Source: Labilibaculum sp. DW002 (GTDB lineage: Bacteria; Bacteroidota; Bacteroidia; Bacteroidales; Marinifilaceae). From it: DNA of 64,000 nucleotides. The stretch is from positions 62,001 through 126,000 of the forward strand of contig NZ_JAKJSC010000006.1 of NCBI RefSeq assembly GCF_029029525.1. Direction: 5' to 3'. The notes under the pieces are model-generated. The model had not been told where the DNA came from. It searched no databases and worked only from the letters and a program-made list of their open reading frames with translations. Positions within the stretch are counted from its first letter, which is position 1. Every line of letters starts with the position of its first letter. A program made the translations under genes and the position numbers. Of the stretch, positions 18,815 through 28,393 are shown piece by piece.

Positions 18815-19363
18815 TTATTTATTGTGATTTGAAAGTAATTCTCTTTTAATTTTATTCAACTGAGTGCTTACACTTGCATCCAATTGTTGATCATCAACAC
18901 GAAGTACAAAACCACCAATGATATCCTTATCCAGAACTTCTTCTAGCTCTATTTTTGAATCGAAAGCTTTCGACAAAAGAGTACTCAAATTTTCCTTACT
19001 ACCCTCTTCAATAGTTGTTGCGGAAGTAAGAGTCGCCGATAAAATTCCTTGATCTTTACGACACAAGGCTAAAAAATTTCGAGATATGTCCTTCAAATAA
19101 ATTTCCCTTCGATTTTTAACAACTAAATCTAAAAAATTTAGGGTAATCGCATTTATTCTATCTCCAAATATTTGCTTCATCGAAGCGCGTTTTTGAGATG
19201 TTTTAATGACCGGACTTTCCACCATCAGCCAGAAATCCTTCACTGTATTGCAAAGCTCATCAACAAGCTTCATATCAGTCACAATTGTGTCTAATACGTT
19301 CTTTTCTTTTCCTAACTGAAAAAGAGCTTTTGCATATCGAACCGAGATTTTACTTTCGTTCAT
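18815..19363 (-). CDS. atpH: ATP synthase subunit delta
   Basis: Peripheral-stalk (OSCP-type) subunit that links F1 alpha to the b dimer, 182 residues. The N-terminal six-helix domain starts ISVRYAKALFQLGKEK; the C-terminal region has SATTIEEGSKENLS...IIGGFVLRVDDQQLDASV, the usual IGG-xx-x-VxDxxxDxS delta signature. It lies between atpF and atpA with ~80-bp gaps on both sides. Confidence 0.96.
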   Translation of the reverse strand: MNESKISVRYAKALFQLGKEKNVLDTIVTDMKLVDELCNTVKDFWLMVESPVIKTSQKRASMKQIFGDRINAITLNFLDLVVKNRREIYLKDISRNFLALCRKDQGILSATLTSATTIEEGSKENLSTLLSKAFDSKIELEEVLDKDIIGGFVLRVDDQQLDASVSTQLNKIKRELLSNHNK

Positions 19364-19442
19364 ATCTTCTTAGATATTAGTCCCAAAAAAATTTCAGGAT
19401 AAGATATGAGATCTGCTTTAACAACTCCCACTCACTCTTTTA

Positions 19443-19937
19443 CTAATTCAACTTTACTTCGTCCATCAACTTTTTGAAATAATCCTTCTGTTGCTGGTCA
19501 TCAGCAAATTGCTGACGAAGAATTTTCTCTGCAATCTCTACTGAAAGCAAGGCAACCTGTGCTTTAATTTCACCCAGAGCAGCTGATTTTTCACTTTCAA
19601 TATTGATACGAGCTGATTCAATTACTTTATCCGCCTCAAGCGTTGCTTTTTGCTTAGCTTCACTAACCAAAGTAGCACCCAGCTCTTTTGCTTCTTTTAG
19701 CATTCCCTCACGCTCTTTTCTAGCCTCCTGAAGAATTCTTTCGTTGTTGGCTTGTAGTTTAGCCATCTCTTCTTTTGCACTTTCTGCAGAAAGAAGCGCC
19801 TCCTTAATAGAATCATTACGCTCTTCAATTGCATCAACAATCGAAGGCCATGCAAATTTCTTCAAAAGAAAAAACACACTTGCAAAAGCAATAAACATCC
19901 ATATGAAAGTTCCCAATTCGGGAGTTACTAAGCCCAT
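19443..19937 (-). CDS. atpF: ATP synthase subunit b
   Basis: Membrane-anchored peripheral stalk subunit, 164 residues. One transmembrane helix (residues ~8-27, LGTFIWMFIAFASVFFLLKK) is followed by a long charged coiled coil rich in Ala, Glu and Lys, and ends ILRQQFADDQQQKDYFKKLM. Length and layout match bacterial b subunits. It is the only b-type gene present, so a homodimer is expected. Confidence 0.96.
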   Translation of the reverse strand: MGLVTPELGTFIWMFIAFASVFFLLKKFAWPSIVDAIEERNDSIKEALLSAESAKEEMAKLQANNERILQEARKEREGMLKEAKELGATLVSEAKQKATLEADKVIESARINIESEKSAALGEIKAQVALLSVEIAEKILRQQFADDQQQKDYFKKLMDEVKLN

Positions 19938-20034
19938 AGTATTCTATATTAATTCACTTAAAGTGATGTTAACTTCAAATAATTACCACAATTTGCCGCA
20001 GACAATCTCTTATGGCAAATTGTGGATTATGCTA

Positions 20035-20334
<300 letters not shown>

Positions 20335-20353
20335 TTAAGGAGTAAATAAATTC

Positions 20354-21439
20354 TTAATGATCTTCTTCTACTGCCATTCCAAAATAAAGAGCAGATAAGA
20401 ACGTAAATACATAAGCTTGAATTAAGGCAACTAGAAGTTCAAGCACATTCATAAAAATAACGAAGCCTACAGAAATAACAGATGATCCCAGTCCAAGTGT
20501 AGAGCTCATTTCTCCAAAAATGAAAATTAAAGAAATGAATGACAATACAATAATGTGCCCCGCAGTGATATTTGCAAAAAGTCGAACCATCAATACAAAT
20601 GGTTTTGTCATCATACCCATTAGTTCAACCAATGGCATCAAAGGCACAGGATACTTCAACCACCAAGGTACCCCAGGAGTGTTAAAAATATGTTTCCAGT
20701 AATTCTTATTCCCATTCACTAAGGTAATAATGAACGTGAACAGAGCAAGTACCATTGTAATAGTAATATTACCGGTTACATTAGCTCCTCCAGGAATAAA
20801 TGGCATAAGTCCCATAAGATTATTTAACCAGATAAAGAAAAAAATGGTCAACAGGAATGGAACGAATTTTTTATATTTTTTTTCTCCAATTGCGGGTTTT
20901 GCAATTTCGTCAACTACAAAAACAATGATCGGTTCAAGCATGGATTGCATCCCTTTAGGTGCTTGTCCTTTTCTTTTGGTGTAGGCTTTCGCTACTGATA
21001 CAAATACCCATACTAGAATGAACATACTAATGAGCATGGCAACCACATTCTTAGTCATAGAAATATCAAAAGGACGCACTTGCTGTCCATTTACCATTTC
21101 GACTACTTTACCTCTGTATTCACCTTCTTTAGCTAATTCAAAACCATTATAAGATGAATGACCGTGATGAAACTTACTCGACATGAAGATATGAAAGCCT
21201 GAATGCTGAGAATAAACAATAACAGGTAAATGAGCCTTAAAATGAAAATCACCATATGAGAATACATGCCAATCGTAAGCATCGGCAATATGATCCATTA
21301 TAAAACTTCCCGGCTCGAACTTTTTCTTTTCATGTGTTTCATGAGAAGTATGTTCTTCATGCTTCTCTTCAGAAGCAAAAGTAGGTACAACAGTACTCAC
21401 AAGGAAAATAATCAACAGTAAACGGTAAATATGTTTCAT
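20354..21439 (-). CDS. atpB: ATP synthase subunit a with His-rich periplasmic N-terminus
   Basis: Stator channel subunit of Fo, 361 residues, about 90 longer than E. coli AtpB. It begins with a cleavable signal peptide (LLLIIFLVSTVVPTFAS), then a histidine- and acid-rich extracytoplasmic segment (EEKHEEHTSHETHEKKK, HHGHSS) to about residue 120. The a-subunit core follows, with the essential Arg in LMVRLFANITAGH and LIQAYVFTFLSALY near the C-terminus. Extended N-termini are usual for Bacteroidota AtpB; the density of His is notable. The gene is 61 bp upstream of atpE. Confidence 0.95.
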   Translation of the reverse strand: MKHIYRLLLIIFLVSTVVPTFASEEKHEEHTSHETHEKKKFEPGSFIMDHIADAYDWHVFSYGDFHFKAHLPVIVYSQHSGFHIFMSSKFHHGHSSYNGFELAKEGEYRGKVVEMVNGQQVRPFDISMTKNVVAMLISMFILVWVFVSVAKAYTKRKGQAPKGMQSMLEPIIVFVVDEIAKPAIGEKKYKKFVPFLLTIFFFIWLNNLMGLMPFIPGGANVTGNITITMVLALFTFIITLVNGNKNYWKHIFNTPGVPWWLKYPVPLMPLVELMGMMTKPFVLMVRLFANITAGHIIVLSFISLIFIFGEMSSTLGLGSSVISVGFVIFMNVLELLVALIQAYVFTFLSALYFGMAVEEDH

Positions 21440-21686
21440 ACGTAAAAAGACTTACTTTTAATAACTGCCAAACAATTTGGTTTGATATTAAACCCAAGCT
21501 ATCTATTTTTGGATTTATTTGATCTAATCTGCTTAATGTGTTAATCCAAACCCTATTTGAACTAACAATATTTTCAAGAATGATTACTCATTCACTTATT
21601 ACTTAAATCATCCAATAAAATATTGGTGATTCTCAATTTTGTCACCCAAATTTAATAAAAAAACTATTGCATGTGACTTTTTATAA

Positions 21687-22079
21687 TCATTTAACATTTC
21701 CAGACCTTAAAGTATTAGATAAAGTTACTACATCGTAAGCTGTATATACGATGTAACAAAATCCAAAATACAGGACAAAACTCAATGCATTCGCACGATC
21801 CAGCAAGACATAAACAATTACAAAGCTAAGATGTGCGAATAGTTTTATTCCGAACCAAGCCATGTAATTTGTATTGAAAACTCGAGGATTATTCTTAACA
21901 GAATTAAGCAATTTGTAATGCTGAAAGGAACTAAGTAGAAAAAAATACAAAATTACAAAAGGAAAAATATAATTAAACCAAGGCTCTAATATCGTCAAAT
22001 ACATCAGAACTGATATTGCCAATAGTACTCCGGATATGATTCCCAGATTTAGAATGTATTTTTTAATTGATTTTTCCAT
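21687..22079 (-). CDS. AtpI-like four-helix membrane protein
   Basis: A 130-residue integral membrane protein with four predicted transmembrane segments (about 10-30, 36-55, 73-93, 97-117) and few conserved motifs. Its position between the AtpZ-like gene (18 bp away) and atpB matches the AtpI-type accessory genes of other ATP synthase operons, which assist c-ring assembly. Sequence similarity alone is too weak for a firm call. Confidence 0.65.
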   Translation of the reverse strand: MEKSIKKYILNLGIISGVLLAISVLMYLTILEPWFNYIFPFVILYFFLLSSFQHYKLLNSVKNNPRVFNTNYMAWFGIKLFAHLSFVIVYVLLDRANALSFVLYFGFCYIVYTAYDVVTLSNTLRSGNVK

Positions 22080-22097
22080 GTTGATATTTAAATATGC

Positions 22098-22343
22098 TTA
22101 CTTATTTCTAAGCAAATCTTTTAAAGCAAAATAAAGAGATAAAACAACACCTAAAAAAGCTCCGATTATTGTAAAAAGAGGAAATTCTCGTTCTAAAAAT
22201 TCATCCAACTTCATTCCTCCGTACAAAACCAAAAGAATAATTATAATCATTTGAAAAGCAAGACCAGAATATTTTGCAATACTTCCAACCTGCTTTTTCC
22301 GCTTTCCAAAAGTGTCTATCCTATCCTTTTTATTTTTTTTCAT
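22098..22343 (-). CDS. AtpZ/AtpI family ATP synthase accessory protein
   Basis: Small membrane protein, 81 residues from the ATG at 22343. The basic N-terminus (MKKNKKDRIDTFGKRKKQ) precedes two transmembrane helices (YSGLAFQMIIIILLVLYGG and FPLFTIIGAFLGVVLSLYF) joined by the family motif GMKLDEFLE. The start overlaps the end of the bactofilin gene by 14 bases with AAAAGG just ahead, suggesting translational coupling. A longer frame from 22394 would lie entirely within bactofilin coding sequence. AtpZ proteins support magnesium entry or assembly of the ATP synthase in other bacteria. Confidence 0.82.
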   Translation of the reverse strand: MKKNKKDRIDTFGKRKKQVGSIAKYSGLAFQMIIIILLVLYGGMKLDEFLEREFPLFTIIGAFLGVVLSLYFALKDLLRNK

Positions 22344-22719
22344 CCTTTTTAGGAGCTTGTTCGCCCATTTTACATGTTCCTGTGAACTTGGCACCAGGCT
22401 CCACTGAAATTTTATCTGTAGCGATATTTCCTAAAATAACCGCTGTATTTTTAAGGTTAACCATTTCCGATGCCATGATATTTCCTTCAACACGGCCAGA
22501 AACGTCAATTGTTTTACACTTTACATCACCTTCAATTTTTCCAGTGTTTCCTACAACAACTTTTCCATTCACGTCCATTTTCCCATTTAGATATCCATCA
22601 ATTCGAATATCTCTAGATGCTTTAACATCACCTTTAATAGATGTTCCGTCACAGATTAAATTAACTGCGGTTGGCTGTACTTCGTTGTTTCTGCTCATTT
22701 TATTTTTTTTACTAAACAT
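22330..22719 (-). CDS. Bactofilin (polymer-forming cytoskeletal protein)
   Basis: A 129-residue bactofilin. The central beta-helix domain (residues ~17-110) shows repeating GDVKASRDIRIDGYLNG, GKVVVGNTGKIEGDVK, VSGRVEGNI, ILGNIATDKISVEPGA turns. A short N-terminal tail (NKMSRNNEVQPTAVN) and a Lys-rich C-terminus flank it. Bactofilins assemble into nucleotide-free filaments on the inner face of the membrane. It is the first gene of the unit that continues into the ATP synthase genes, a linkage also seen in other Bacteroidota. Confidence 0.92.
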   Translation of the reverse strand: MFSKKNKMSRNNEVQPTAVNLICDGTSIKGDVKASRDIRIDGYLNGKMDVNGKVVVGNTGKIEGDVKCKTIDVSGRVEGNIMASEMVNLKNTAVILGNIATDKISVEPGAKFTGTCKMGEQAPKKDEKK

Positions 22720-23054
22720 TTTATGATCGTATTGAAATATAATTTCGAGTATTATTAGTACTTATTTATCGCTAAGTCGGCAAATAAAAACCAAAACAAG
22801 ATTGAAAAACATCAGCAATTAGTAGCTATGATAAAGCGTCTACTCCATCGCTATTCTTTTCATCCTTAGTATTCAATCAACTCAATATTATTAAAAATAG
22901 TATCCCCATACGGGAAAAGATCTTGCAATACTCTAATGCAAGCCATACAAATATAAAAAATTGGATGAGAAATACCATTTAATTCAAACGATTACAAACA
23001 AAAAAAAGGCCTCCAAATTGGAGGCCTTAGTATATTTTAAAATCTGTTTTTGTC
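22720..23054. other. Intergenic region between bactofilin and fabH
   Basis: 335 bp without a gene. The left part should contain the promoter of the bactofilin-ATP synthase unit; a TATATTTG box on the minus strand at 22948-22955 matches TAnnTTTG but lies 230 bases from the start and lacks a clear -33 element. The right end holds the fabH terminator. Nothing else is recognised. Confidence 0.4.
23007..23030 (-). terminator. fabH terminator
   Basis: AAGGCCTCC / GGAGGCCTT stem with an AAATT-type loop and seven T residues following on the minus strand. Confidence 0.88.
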
Positions 23055-24053
23055 TTATTTAGGATCGTATCCCCATTTAATGAAGATTGAACCCCAAGTA
23101 AAACCGGCACCAAATCCTGATAGGATAATGTTGTCGCCTTTTTTCAGTTGGTTTTCCCATTCCCATAAACACAATGGAATTGTAGCTGAAGTGGTGTTAC
23201 CATATTTTTCAATATTGATCATCACCTTTTCTTTAGCTAAGCCCATACGTTTTGCAGTTGCTTCGATAATACGGTTATTAGCCTGATGAGGAACTAACCA
23301 TGCTAAATCATCTGCAGTCATATTGTGTTTCTCCATCATTTCAACAGATACATCAGCCATGTTAGATACCGCGTGTTTGAATACGTGGTTTCCTTCCTGG
23401 TAGATGAAGTGCTCGCGAGCATCAACTGTTTCATGACTTGCTGGTTTGCATGAACCTCCGGCTTTTTGATGCAAGTGCTTGCGACCAAAACCTTGAGTAT
23501 GCAACATCTCATCAATTATACCTACGTTCTCAGTTGTTGGTTCAAGAAGAACCGCTGCTGCCCCGTCACCAAAAATAGGACAAGTTTGACGATCAGTATA
23601 ATCAACAATTGATGACATTTTTTCAGATCCAACAATGATAACTTTCTTATACATTCCGGATTGGATGTATTTAGAACCTGTTGCCAGAGCAAAAAGAAAA
23701 CCTGAACAACCAGCATTCAAGTCGAAACTGAAAGCATTGTTTATGCCTAATTTATCGCTAATAATGTTTGCTGTAGCAGGGAATTGCATGTCTGGTGTTA
23801 CCGTAGCGCAAATCACCAAATCAACTTCTTCAGGAGAGGTATTGGTTTTTTCAAGCAATTGTGCAATTGCTTTAGCTCCCAATTCAGAAGAACCTTGTCC
23901 TTCGCCTTTTAGAATTCTTCTTTCTTTGATACCAATTCGGGTCATGATCCACTCATCGGTTGTATCAACCATGGTGCTCAGTTCTTGATTGGTAAGAATG
24001 TAGTCAGGAAGATAAGCCCCAACTCCTGTAATTACTGCGTTTATTTTTGTCAT
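23055..24053 (-). CDS. fabH: 3-oxoacyl-ACP synthase III
   Basis: Initiating condensing enzyme of fatty-acid synthesis, joining acyl-CoA to malonyl-ACP; 332 residues. The catalytic triad is visible: Cys116 in DLNAGCSGF, His in [10 protein letters not shown] (near 256) and Asn in [10 protein letters not shown] (near 287). The C-terminal [10 protein letters not shown] glycine-rich motif is intact. It lies downstream of rpmF with no plsX between them. A hairpin at 24212-24239 separates it from rpmF. Confidence 0.96.
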   Translation of the reverse strand: MTKINAVITGVGAYLPDYILTNQELSTMVDTTDEWIMTRIGIKERRILKGEGQGSSELGAKAIAQLLEKTNTSPEEVDLVICATVTPDMQFPATANIISDKLGINNAFSFDLNAGCSGFLFALATGSKYIQSGMYKKVIIVGSEKMSSIVDYTDRQTCPIFGDGAAAVLLEPTTENVGIIDEMLHTQGFGRKHLHQKAGGSCKPASHETVDAREHFIYQEGNHVFKHAVSNMADVSVEMMEKHNMTADDLAWLVPHQANNRIIEATAKRMGLAKEKVMINIEKYGNTTSATIPLCLWEWENQLKKGDNIILSGFGAGFTWGSIFIKWGYDPK

Positions 24054-24211
24054 TACTATGCTTACTTAGTGTTTATCAGATAGATTCAGCTTTCTTCTAT
24101 ACAAATTCACATACTGCCGTAAGAGAACAGATTAAGAAATACGAGCATAAGCTGATCGTTTTCACTAAGTCCCCCTTAGAAAAGTTTATGAAAATGTATA
24201 ATAAGCAAAAT

Positions 24212-24239
24212 TGCTCCAAAGAATATTCTAAGGAGCAAA
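24212..24239 (-). terminator. Hairpin after rpmF
   Basis: TTGCTCC / GGAGCAA arms enclose the smaller palindrome AGAATATTCT and are followed by TTTTG on the minus strand. It may terminate or attenuate transcription between rpmF and fabH. Confidence 0.55.
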
Positions 24240-24276
24240 TTTACTATTGCGTTAAACCTTATCCGTAAGAATTAGG

Positions 24277-24462
24277 TTATGCTGTAACTTCTTTTTCAAT
24301 CGCTAATTTACCTCTATAGTATCCGCACTCAGGGCAAACAGTGTGGTATTTAGCAGTTGCTCCACAGTTTGAGCAAGATGCTAAAGTAGCAGGAGTCGCT
24401 TTAATATGAGTTCTTCTCTTATTTCTTCTCTGCTTCGATGTTCTGTGTTTTGGATGTGCCAT
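24277..24462 (-). CDS. rpmF: Ribosomal protein bL32
   Basis: 61-residue large-subunit ribosomal protein. The basic N-terminus MAHPKHRTSKQRRNKRRTH is standard, and the zinc-ribbon pair CSNCG (near 30) and CPECGYYRG (near 44) is complete, so this is the zinc-binding form. It lies 16 bp after the DUF177 gene, the usual arrangement. Confidence 0.97.
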   Translation of the reverse strand: MAHPKHRTSKQRRNKRRTHIKATPATLASCSNCGATAKYHTVCPECGYYRGKLAIEKEVTA

Positions 24463-24478
24463 TTTTCAACCTATTAAA

Positions 24479-25042
24479 CTATTTATTATCAATCAATTTT
24501 TTTAATTCACTCCATCTCGGATCAATTTCTTCTTTCTCCGAGTGTTCGTTTAGTTTTTGAATCATTTCTTCGTTGCAAGTGTTGAACCCATCTTCGTCGT
24601 CCGGATGGACAAAGCTTAAAGGTAAGCTAAGTGAAAACAACTCATAAATGTAATGTGCCGTCTCAAGTTCGTTTACTGCTTCTGAAATAACAATTACATC
24701 TTCTGCCAGTTCTTCGCTTTCATCTCCAAATTTCACGTAAACAGAGCTTTCGCCACTTATTTCCACATCCATTTGATCAAGACAACGATCACAGGCTATC
24801 TTCAATACCCCATCCAATTCAATGGTAAGAGTCATAACCAATGTCTTCTTTTCCAGTGTAACTTTCACTGAAACGTCAGTTTGGTATGCATCTTCCTCTT
24901 GAAAATGCTCAAAGAATTTCTCGTCAGCAGTGAATTCGAATTCATGACTGCCATCTTTTAATCCTTTGTAAGGAATCGTGTATTTTGCTAAATAATCCAA
25001 AATGCTCAAATAAAACTTTGCAAAAGTATAAAAATTAATCAT
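24479..25042 (-). CDS. DUF177/YceD family protein (23S rRNA accumulation factor)
   Basis: YceD-like protein of up to 187 residues, upstream of rpmF as in most bacteria; YceD homologues are needed for normal 23S rRNA levels. Features are YTIPYKGLKDGSHEFEF and the cysteine motif ACDRCLDQMDV, plus an acidic C-terminal part ending EEIDPRWSELKKL. The start is uncertain. A perfect -7 box TACTTTTG (25028-25021) overlaps the first codons, and family similarity begins near residue 18, so a TTG at 25009 may be the true start. Confidence 0.85.
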   Translation of the reverse strand: MINFYTFAKFYLSILDYLAKYTIPYKGLKDGSHEFEFTADEKFFEHFQEEDAYQTDVSVKVTLEKKTLVMTLTIELDGVLKIACDRCLDQMDVEISGESSVYVKFGDESEELAEDVIVISEAVNELETAHYIYELFSLSLPLSFVHPDDEDGFNTCNEEMIQKLNEHSEKEEIDPRWSELKKLIDNK

Positions 25043-25199
25043 ACGTCTTTACAAATTACAACATCTTTTTTGACATGACCAATCAATTATTAATCTGAAT
25101 GCCAGTTTCAATGCTTCAATTCCTATAAAAACGGGGTGCAAAAATAGGTAGATCTTTGGAGGTTTCAAAAAAAAACAAGCTATTTGAAATCCAATTGTT

Positions 25200-26345
25200 T
25201 CAATTTAGAGGTAAAATAATCCTGAAGACCGCACCACTACCCATTTCTGAACTTACAACAAATATTTTTCCTCGGTGATAATTTTCTATAATTCGCTTAG
25301 AAAGTGATAATCCTAAGCCCCATCCACGCTTTTTAGAAGTGAATCCAGGCTTAAAAATCGTTTTAAACTGATTTCTAGCTATTCCTTTTCCTGTATCACT
25401 AATGTCAATTATTAATTGATTTGCTTTGCTAGAAAGTGAAAATTTCAATTGACCTTTTCCTTCCATTGCATCGACAGCATTCTTAGATAAATTTTCAATT
25501 ACCCATGAAAACAATTCTTTGTTAATCGGAATTATTTCATTTTCTACATCTTCTTTTTCTAAACTATATTCAACTTTATCAGAGGTTCGCTTCTTTAAAT
25601 ATTCTATACTGCTATCCAAAACATCAACAATGTTGGAAAATTTAAGAACAGGTTTAGATCCTATTTTAGAAAAACGCTCTGCAATCACTTCTAAACGGCT
25701 CACATCCTTTGCCATCTCTTCTGATAGGTTTGAATCAATTTTACCATCTTTAATCAGCTCCATCCAAGCCATAAGAGAGCTTATTGGCGTTCCCAATTGA
25801 TGTGCAGTTTCTTTCGACATACCAAGCCAAACCTGATTCTGTTCTGCCGATTTTGAATAAGAAAAAGCCAAATAGGCAATTAGAATAAAAGTAATAATTG
25901 CGCCCAATTGAACGAATGGGTACCATGCCAATCGTTTTAGTAAGTTAGAATCGTCGAAATAGATATAGTTTTTGCCATTTACAAGATCAATTTCAATGGA
26001 ATGGTCCTCTTCCCTCATCTCTTTTAATCGCTTCTTTAAAATACGATCTTCTTGCTTTTCGGAGAAGGCAATATTACGGTGTGCAACAATATTGTCATCA
26101 TCATCTACCAAAATAACAGGTATGGTTTCATTCTCTTCCATAATCCTATTAATAAGACTTACATCTTGATTGGGATTTGCATCTAAACTGCGTAAACCAG
26201 CAGCCCATAACTCTACCTTTTTGACTTCTTCGTGAGCCAACTTATCCACCAGGTTACTGGTGTAAAAAATTGAGCTCAAAATAATTACAAGAGCAATCAG
26301 TAGAAAGTAAATTTTCCAATGACGGTTTTTAAGATAGATTTCCAA
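25200..26345 (-). CDS. Membrane sensor histidine kinase
   Basis: 381-residue histidine kinase. Two transmembrane helices (about 10-30 and 136-160) flank a ~100-residue extracytoplasmic sensor region with no recognised domain. The dimerisation/phospho-acceptor motif is SKETAHQLGTPISSLMAW (His near 181), a form common in Bacteroidota. The ATP-binding domain has ENLSKNAVDAM (N box), DISDTGKGIA (G1) and GWGLGLSLSKRI (G2). No response regulator is next to it, so its partner is elsewhere. It probably stands as a single gene. Confidence 0.9.
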   Translation of the reverse strand: MEIYLKNRHWKIYFLLIALVIILSSIFYTSNLVDKLAHEEVKKVELWAAGLRSLDANPNQDVSLINRIMEENETIPVILVDDDDNIVAHRNIAFSEKQEDRILKKRLKEMREEDHSIEIDLVNGKNYIYFDDSNLLKRLAWYPFVQLGAIITFILIAYLAFSYSKSAEQNQVWLGMSKETAHQLGTPISSLMAWMELIKDGKIDSNLSEEMAKDVSRLEVIAERFSKIGSKPVLKFSNIVDVLDSSIEYLKKRTSDKVEYSLEKEDVENEIIPINKELFSWVIENLSKNAVDAMEGKGQLKFSLSSKANQLIIDISDTGKGIARNQFKTIFKPGFTSKKRGWGLGLSLSKRIIENYHRGKIFVVSSEMGSGAVFRIILPLN

Positions 26346-26440
26346 GGTTTCGAGTTCTAAGGTTTCATTAAAGATAACGACAAATCTTCTGATTTCTTAT
26401 CCTCATTATTGAAAGCGTTTCAAATATCAAGAAATTGGGC

Positions 26441-27472
26441 TTATTTTTTTAGTTTTCCGTAAAAGTTCAAGACTGCTTCGGCATTTTCTTTTGGAGCATC
26501 TCTTTCAACCTGAAGCGGATGAATTGTTTGCCCCTTTCGCTTTTCCTGGCCATGCTTATAGGCCTTATCGTAATAAGTTAAGGTAATATCCGCGACAGCA
26601 TGAAAATCTCCTTTATCGAGGCTCTCAAAGGCATTTTTAACATTTAAACCACCTAGCCTTTTTTCAATTTTAAAAACCAAACCTTTCAACAGTTCAATAT
26701 CAAAGCAAGCATATTCCTTTACCAAGCGTTTAATTCGCTCTTCTTTCGGAACATCTAATCGAATCACCTCCGCTTTTCTCATTCTTCCAAATAAAACATC
26801 ATTAATCCGCACTGTTCCTACAGAATTGCTTTCATCTTCGATCCAAATTGGTCGATTAGCGTCAAATCCGGACCAAATCTTAGCTAGTTCGTTTTCAAAA
26901 TGTTCTGTCGTAGGCTGATCAGCTTGCCCTAATGCACCAAAAGCAGATCCTTTATGGTTGGCAATACCTTCAAGATCTAAAACTTGTTCGCCCATTTCAG
27001 TTAGCTTGTGCAAAACTTCAGTTTTACCGCTACCTGTGTAACCTCCAATTACAACCAATTCTGATTTCTCTTGAAACTGATCCCGATTATAGCTTCTGTA
27101 CGCCTTGTAGCCACCTTTTAACAAGTAAACCGTAAATCCAGCTGTTTCGAATAGCCAGGCCATGCTGCCGCTTCGCATTCCACCACGCCAGCAATGTATC
27201 AGGATTTCACCATCAACTGCAATTTTCTTGGCTCTTCTAACAAACACTGATAGCTTTGGGCCAACCAATTCTAAGCCCAGAAGTACGGCAGCATCTTTAC
27301 TCGAACGCTTATATTTTGTTCCGACTAGTGCACGTTCTTCATTGGTGAAAATTGGAATGTTGCAGGCACCGGGAATGTGCCCTTGCTCAAATTCAGCAGG
27401 TGTTCTCACATCGATAATCGGAATGTTTTTTCCTTTTTCCAGAAAATCTTTTGGATTAAGTACGGTAGCCAT
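26441..27472 (-). CDS. mnmH: tRNA 2-selenouridine synthase
   Basis: MnmH/SelU, 343 residues, which replaces sulfur by selenium at the wobble uridine of certain tRNAs using selenophosphate. The N-terminal rhodanese domain carries the active-site Cys in IHCWRGGMRSGSMAW, followed by LLKGGYKAYR. The C-terminal P-loop domain has GGYTGSGKTEVL and IWIEDESNSVG. All expected landmarks are present and length is normal. Its presence implies that the genome also encodes SelD; none is in the window. Confidence 0.95.
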   Translation of the reverse strand: MATVLNPKDFLEKGKNIPIIDVRTPAEFEQGHIPGACNIPIFTNEERALVGTKYKRSSKDAAVLLGLELVGPKLSVFVRRAKKIAVDGEILIHCWRGGMRSGSMAWLFETAGFTVYLLKGGYKAYRSYNRDQFQEKSELVVIGGYTGSGKTEVLHKLTEMGEQVLDLEGIANHKGSAFGALGQADQPTTEHFENELAKIWSGFDANRPIWIEDESNSVGTVRINDVLFGRMRKAEVIRLDVPKEERIKRLVKEYACFDIELLKGLVFKIEKRLGGLNVKNAFESLDKGDFHAVADITLTYYDKAYKHGQEKRKGQTIHPLQVERDAPKENAEAVLNFYGKLKK

Positions 27473-27538
27473 TTGTTCGTTTTATTTCAATAAAATAGCA
27501 CGTAGAATTTACGTGCTTATTTTTGTTATTTTCTTTTG

Positions 27539-28306
27539 TTAATCTTCTAGAAACTCTCCAAGAATGGAGCTTGCTCCTTTTGATCGATTTTCTCCAGCAG
27601 GAGATATCGCTTTTATTAATTTTCTAATTGGCATGGATTGCAACCAAACTTTTCCAGTTCCCTTTAAGGTTGCTAGAAACATACCTTCACCACCAAACAC
27701 CATGGACTTTAAACCGCCGGCTTTTTCTATTGAAAAATCAATACCTTCTTCAAAAGCTACGACACAACCTGTATCAACTCTTAGGGTTTCGTTATTCAAT
27801 TGTTTCTTTATAACAGTACCTCCTGCATGAACAAATGCTTTACCATCACCTTGCAGTTTTTGTAAGATAAAACCTTCGCCACCAAAGAATGTTGCTCCTA
27901 ATCTTTTATTGAAAGCAATACTGACCTTAGTTCCAAGAGCGGCACAAAGAAAACCATCCTTTTGAACGATTAGCGAGCCTCTTGACTGACTAAGATCAAT
28001 AGGCATAATTGTTCCCGGGTAAGGAGCAGAAAAAGCAACTTTAGCTTTTCCATAGCCTCTGTGTGTAAAGTGAGTTAGGAAAAGAGATTCTCCTGTAATC
28101 ATACGAGAACCGGCTGAAAGTAATTTGCTAAACAAACCAGCTTCCGGTTCAGAACCATCGCCCATTTTAGCTTCGAATTGAATGCCTTCTTCCATATAAG
28201 CCATTGCTCCAGCTTCGGCAATAACTGTTTCGTTCGGATCCAACTCAATTTCGACTAATTGAATGTCGTTACCGTATATTTTGTAATCTATTTCGTGTGA
28301 AGTCAT
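27539..28306 (-). CDS. AIM24/TIGR00266 family protein
   Basis: Beta-rich AIM24-type protein, 255 residues from the ATG at 28306 ([22 protein letters not shown]). An upstream in-frame start at 28342 adds 12 residues not seen in relatives. Typical family segments are [40 protein letters not shown] and [15 protein letters not shown]. No catalytic residues are known for this family, and the function is not established. No membrane segment is visible. Confidence 0.88.
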   Translation of the reverse strand: MTSHEIDYKIYGNDIQLVEIELDPNETVIAEAGAMAYMEEGIQFEAKMGDGSEPEAGLFSKLLSAGSRMITGESLFLTHFTHRGYGKAKVAFSAPYPGTIMPIDLSQSRGSLIVQKDGFLCAALGTKVSIAFNKRLGATFFGGEGFILQKLQGDGKAFVHAGGTVIKKQLNNETLRVDTGCVVAFEEGIDFSIEKAGGLKSMVFGGEGMFLATLKGTGKVWLQSMPIRKLIKAISPAGENRSKGASSILGEFLED

Positions 28307-28313
28307 GTTATAA

Positions 28314-28370
28314 GAATTGTAAGTTATAATTCCGACAAGCATCGGAAATGAGATAAGAAAATTACAATTC
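28314..28370. repeat. Nested inverted repeats between rsgA and AIM24 gene
   Basis: Outer 9-bp arms GAATTGTAA (28314-28322) and TTACAATTC (28362-28370) enclose an inner TTCCGA/TCGGAA hairpin (28330-28347). On the minus strand the inner hairpin could act as a weak rsgA terminator, and the outer arms could form a longer stem. Confidence 0.5.
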
Positions 28371-28393
28371 CTAAGTAAGAAATCATAATTTTT

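Noticed and set aside
24047-24268. 73-codon plus-strand frame between fabH and rpmF
   Set aside because: No family resemblance, low-complexity Lys/Tyr-rich product, and it covers the rpmF hairpin and fabH leader.
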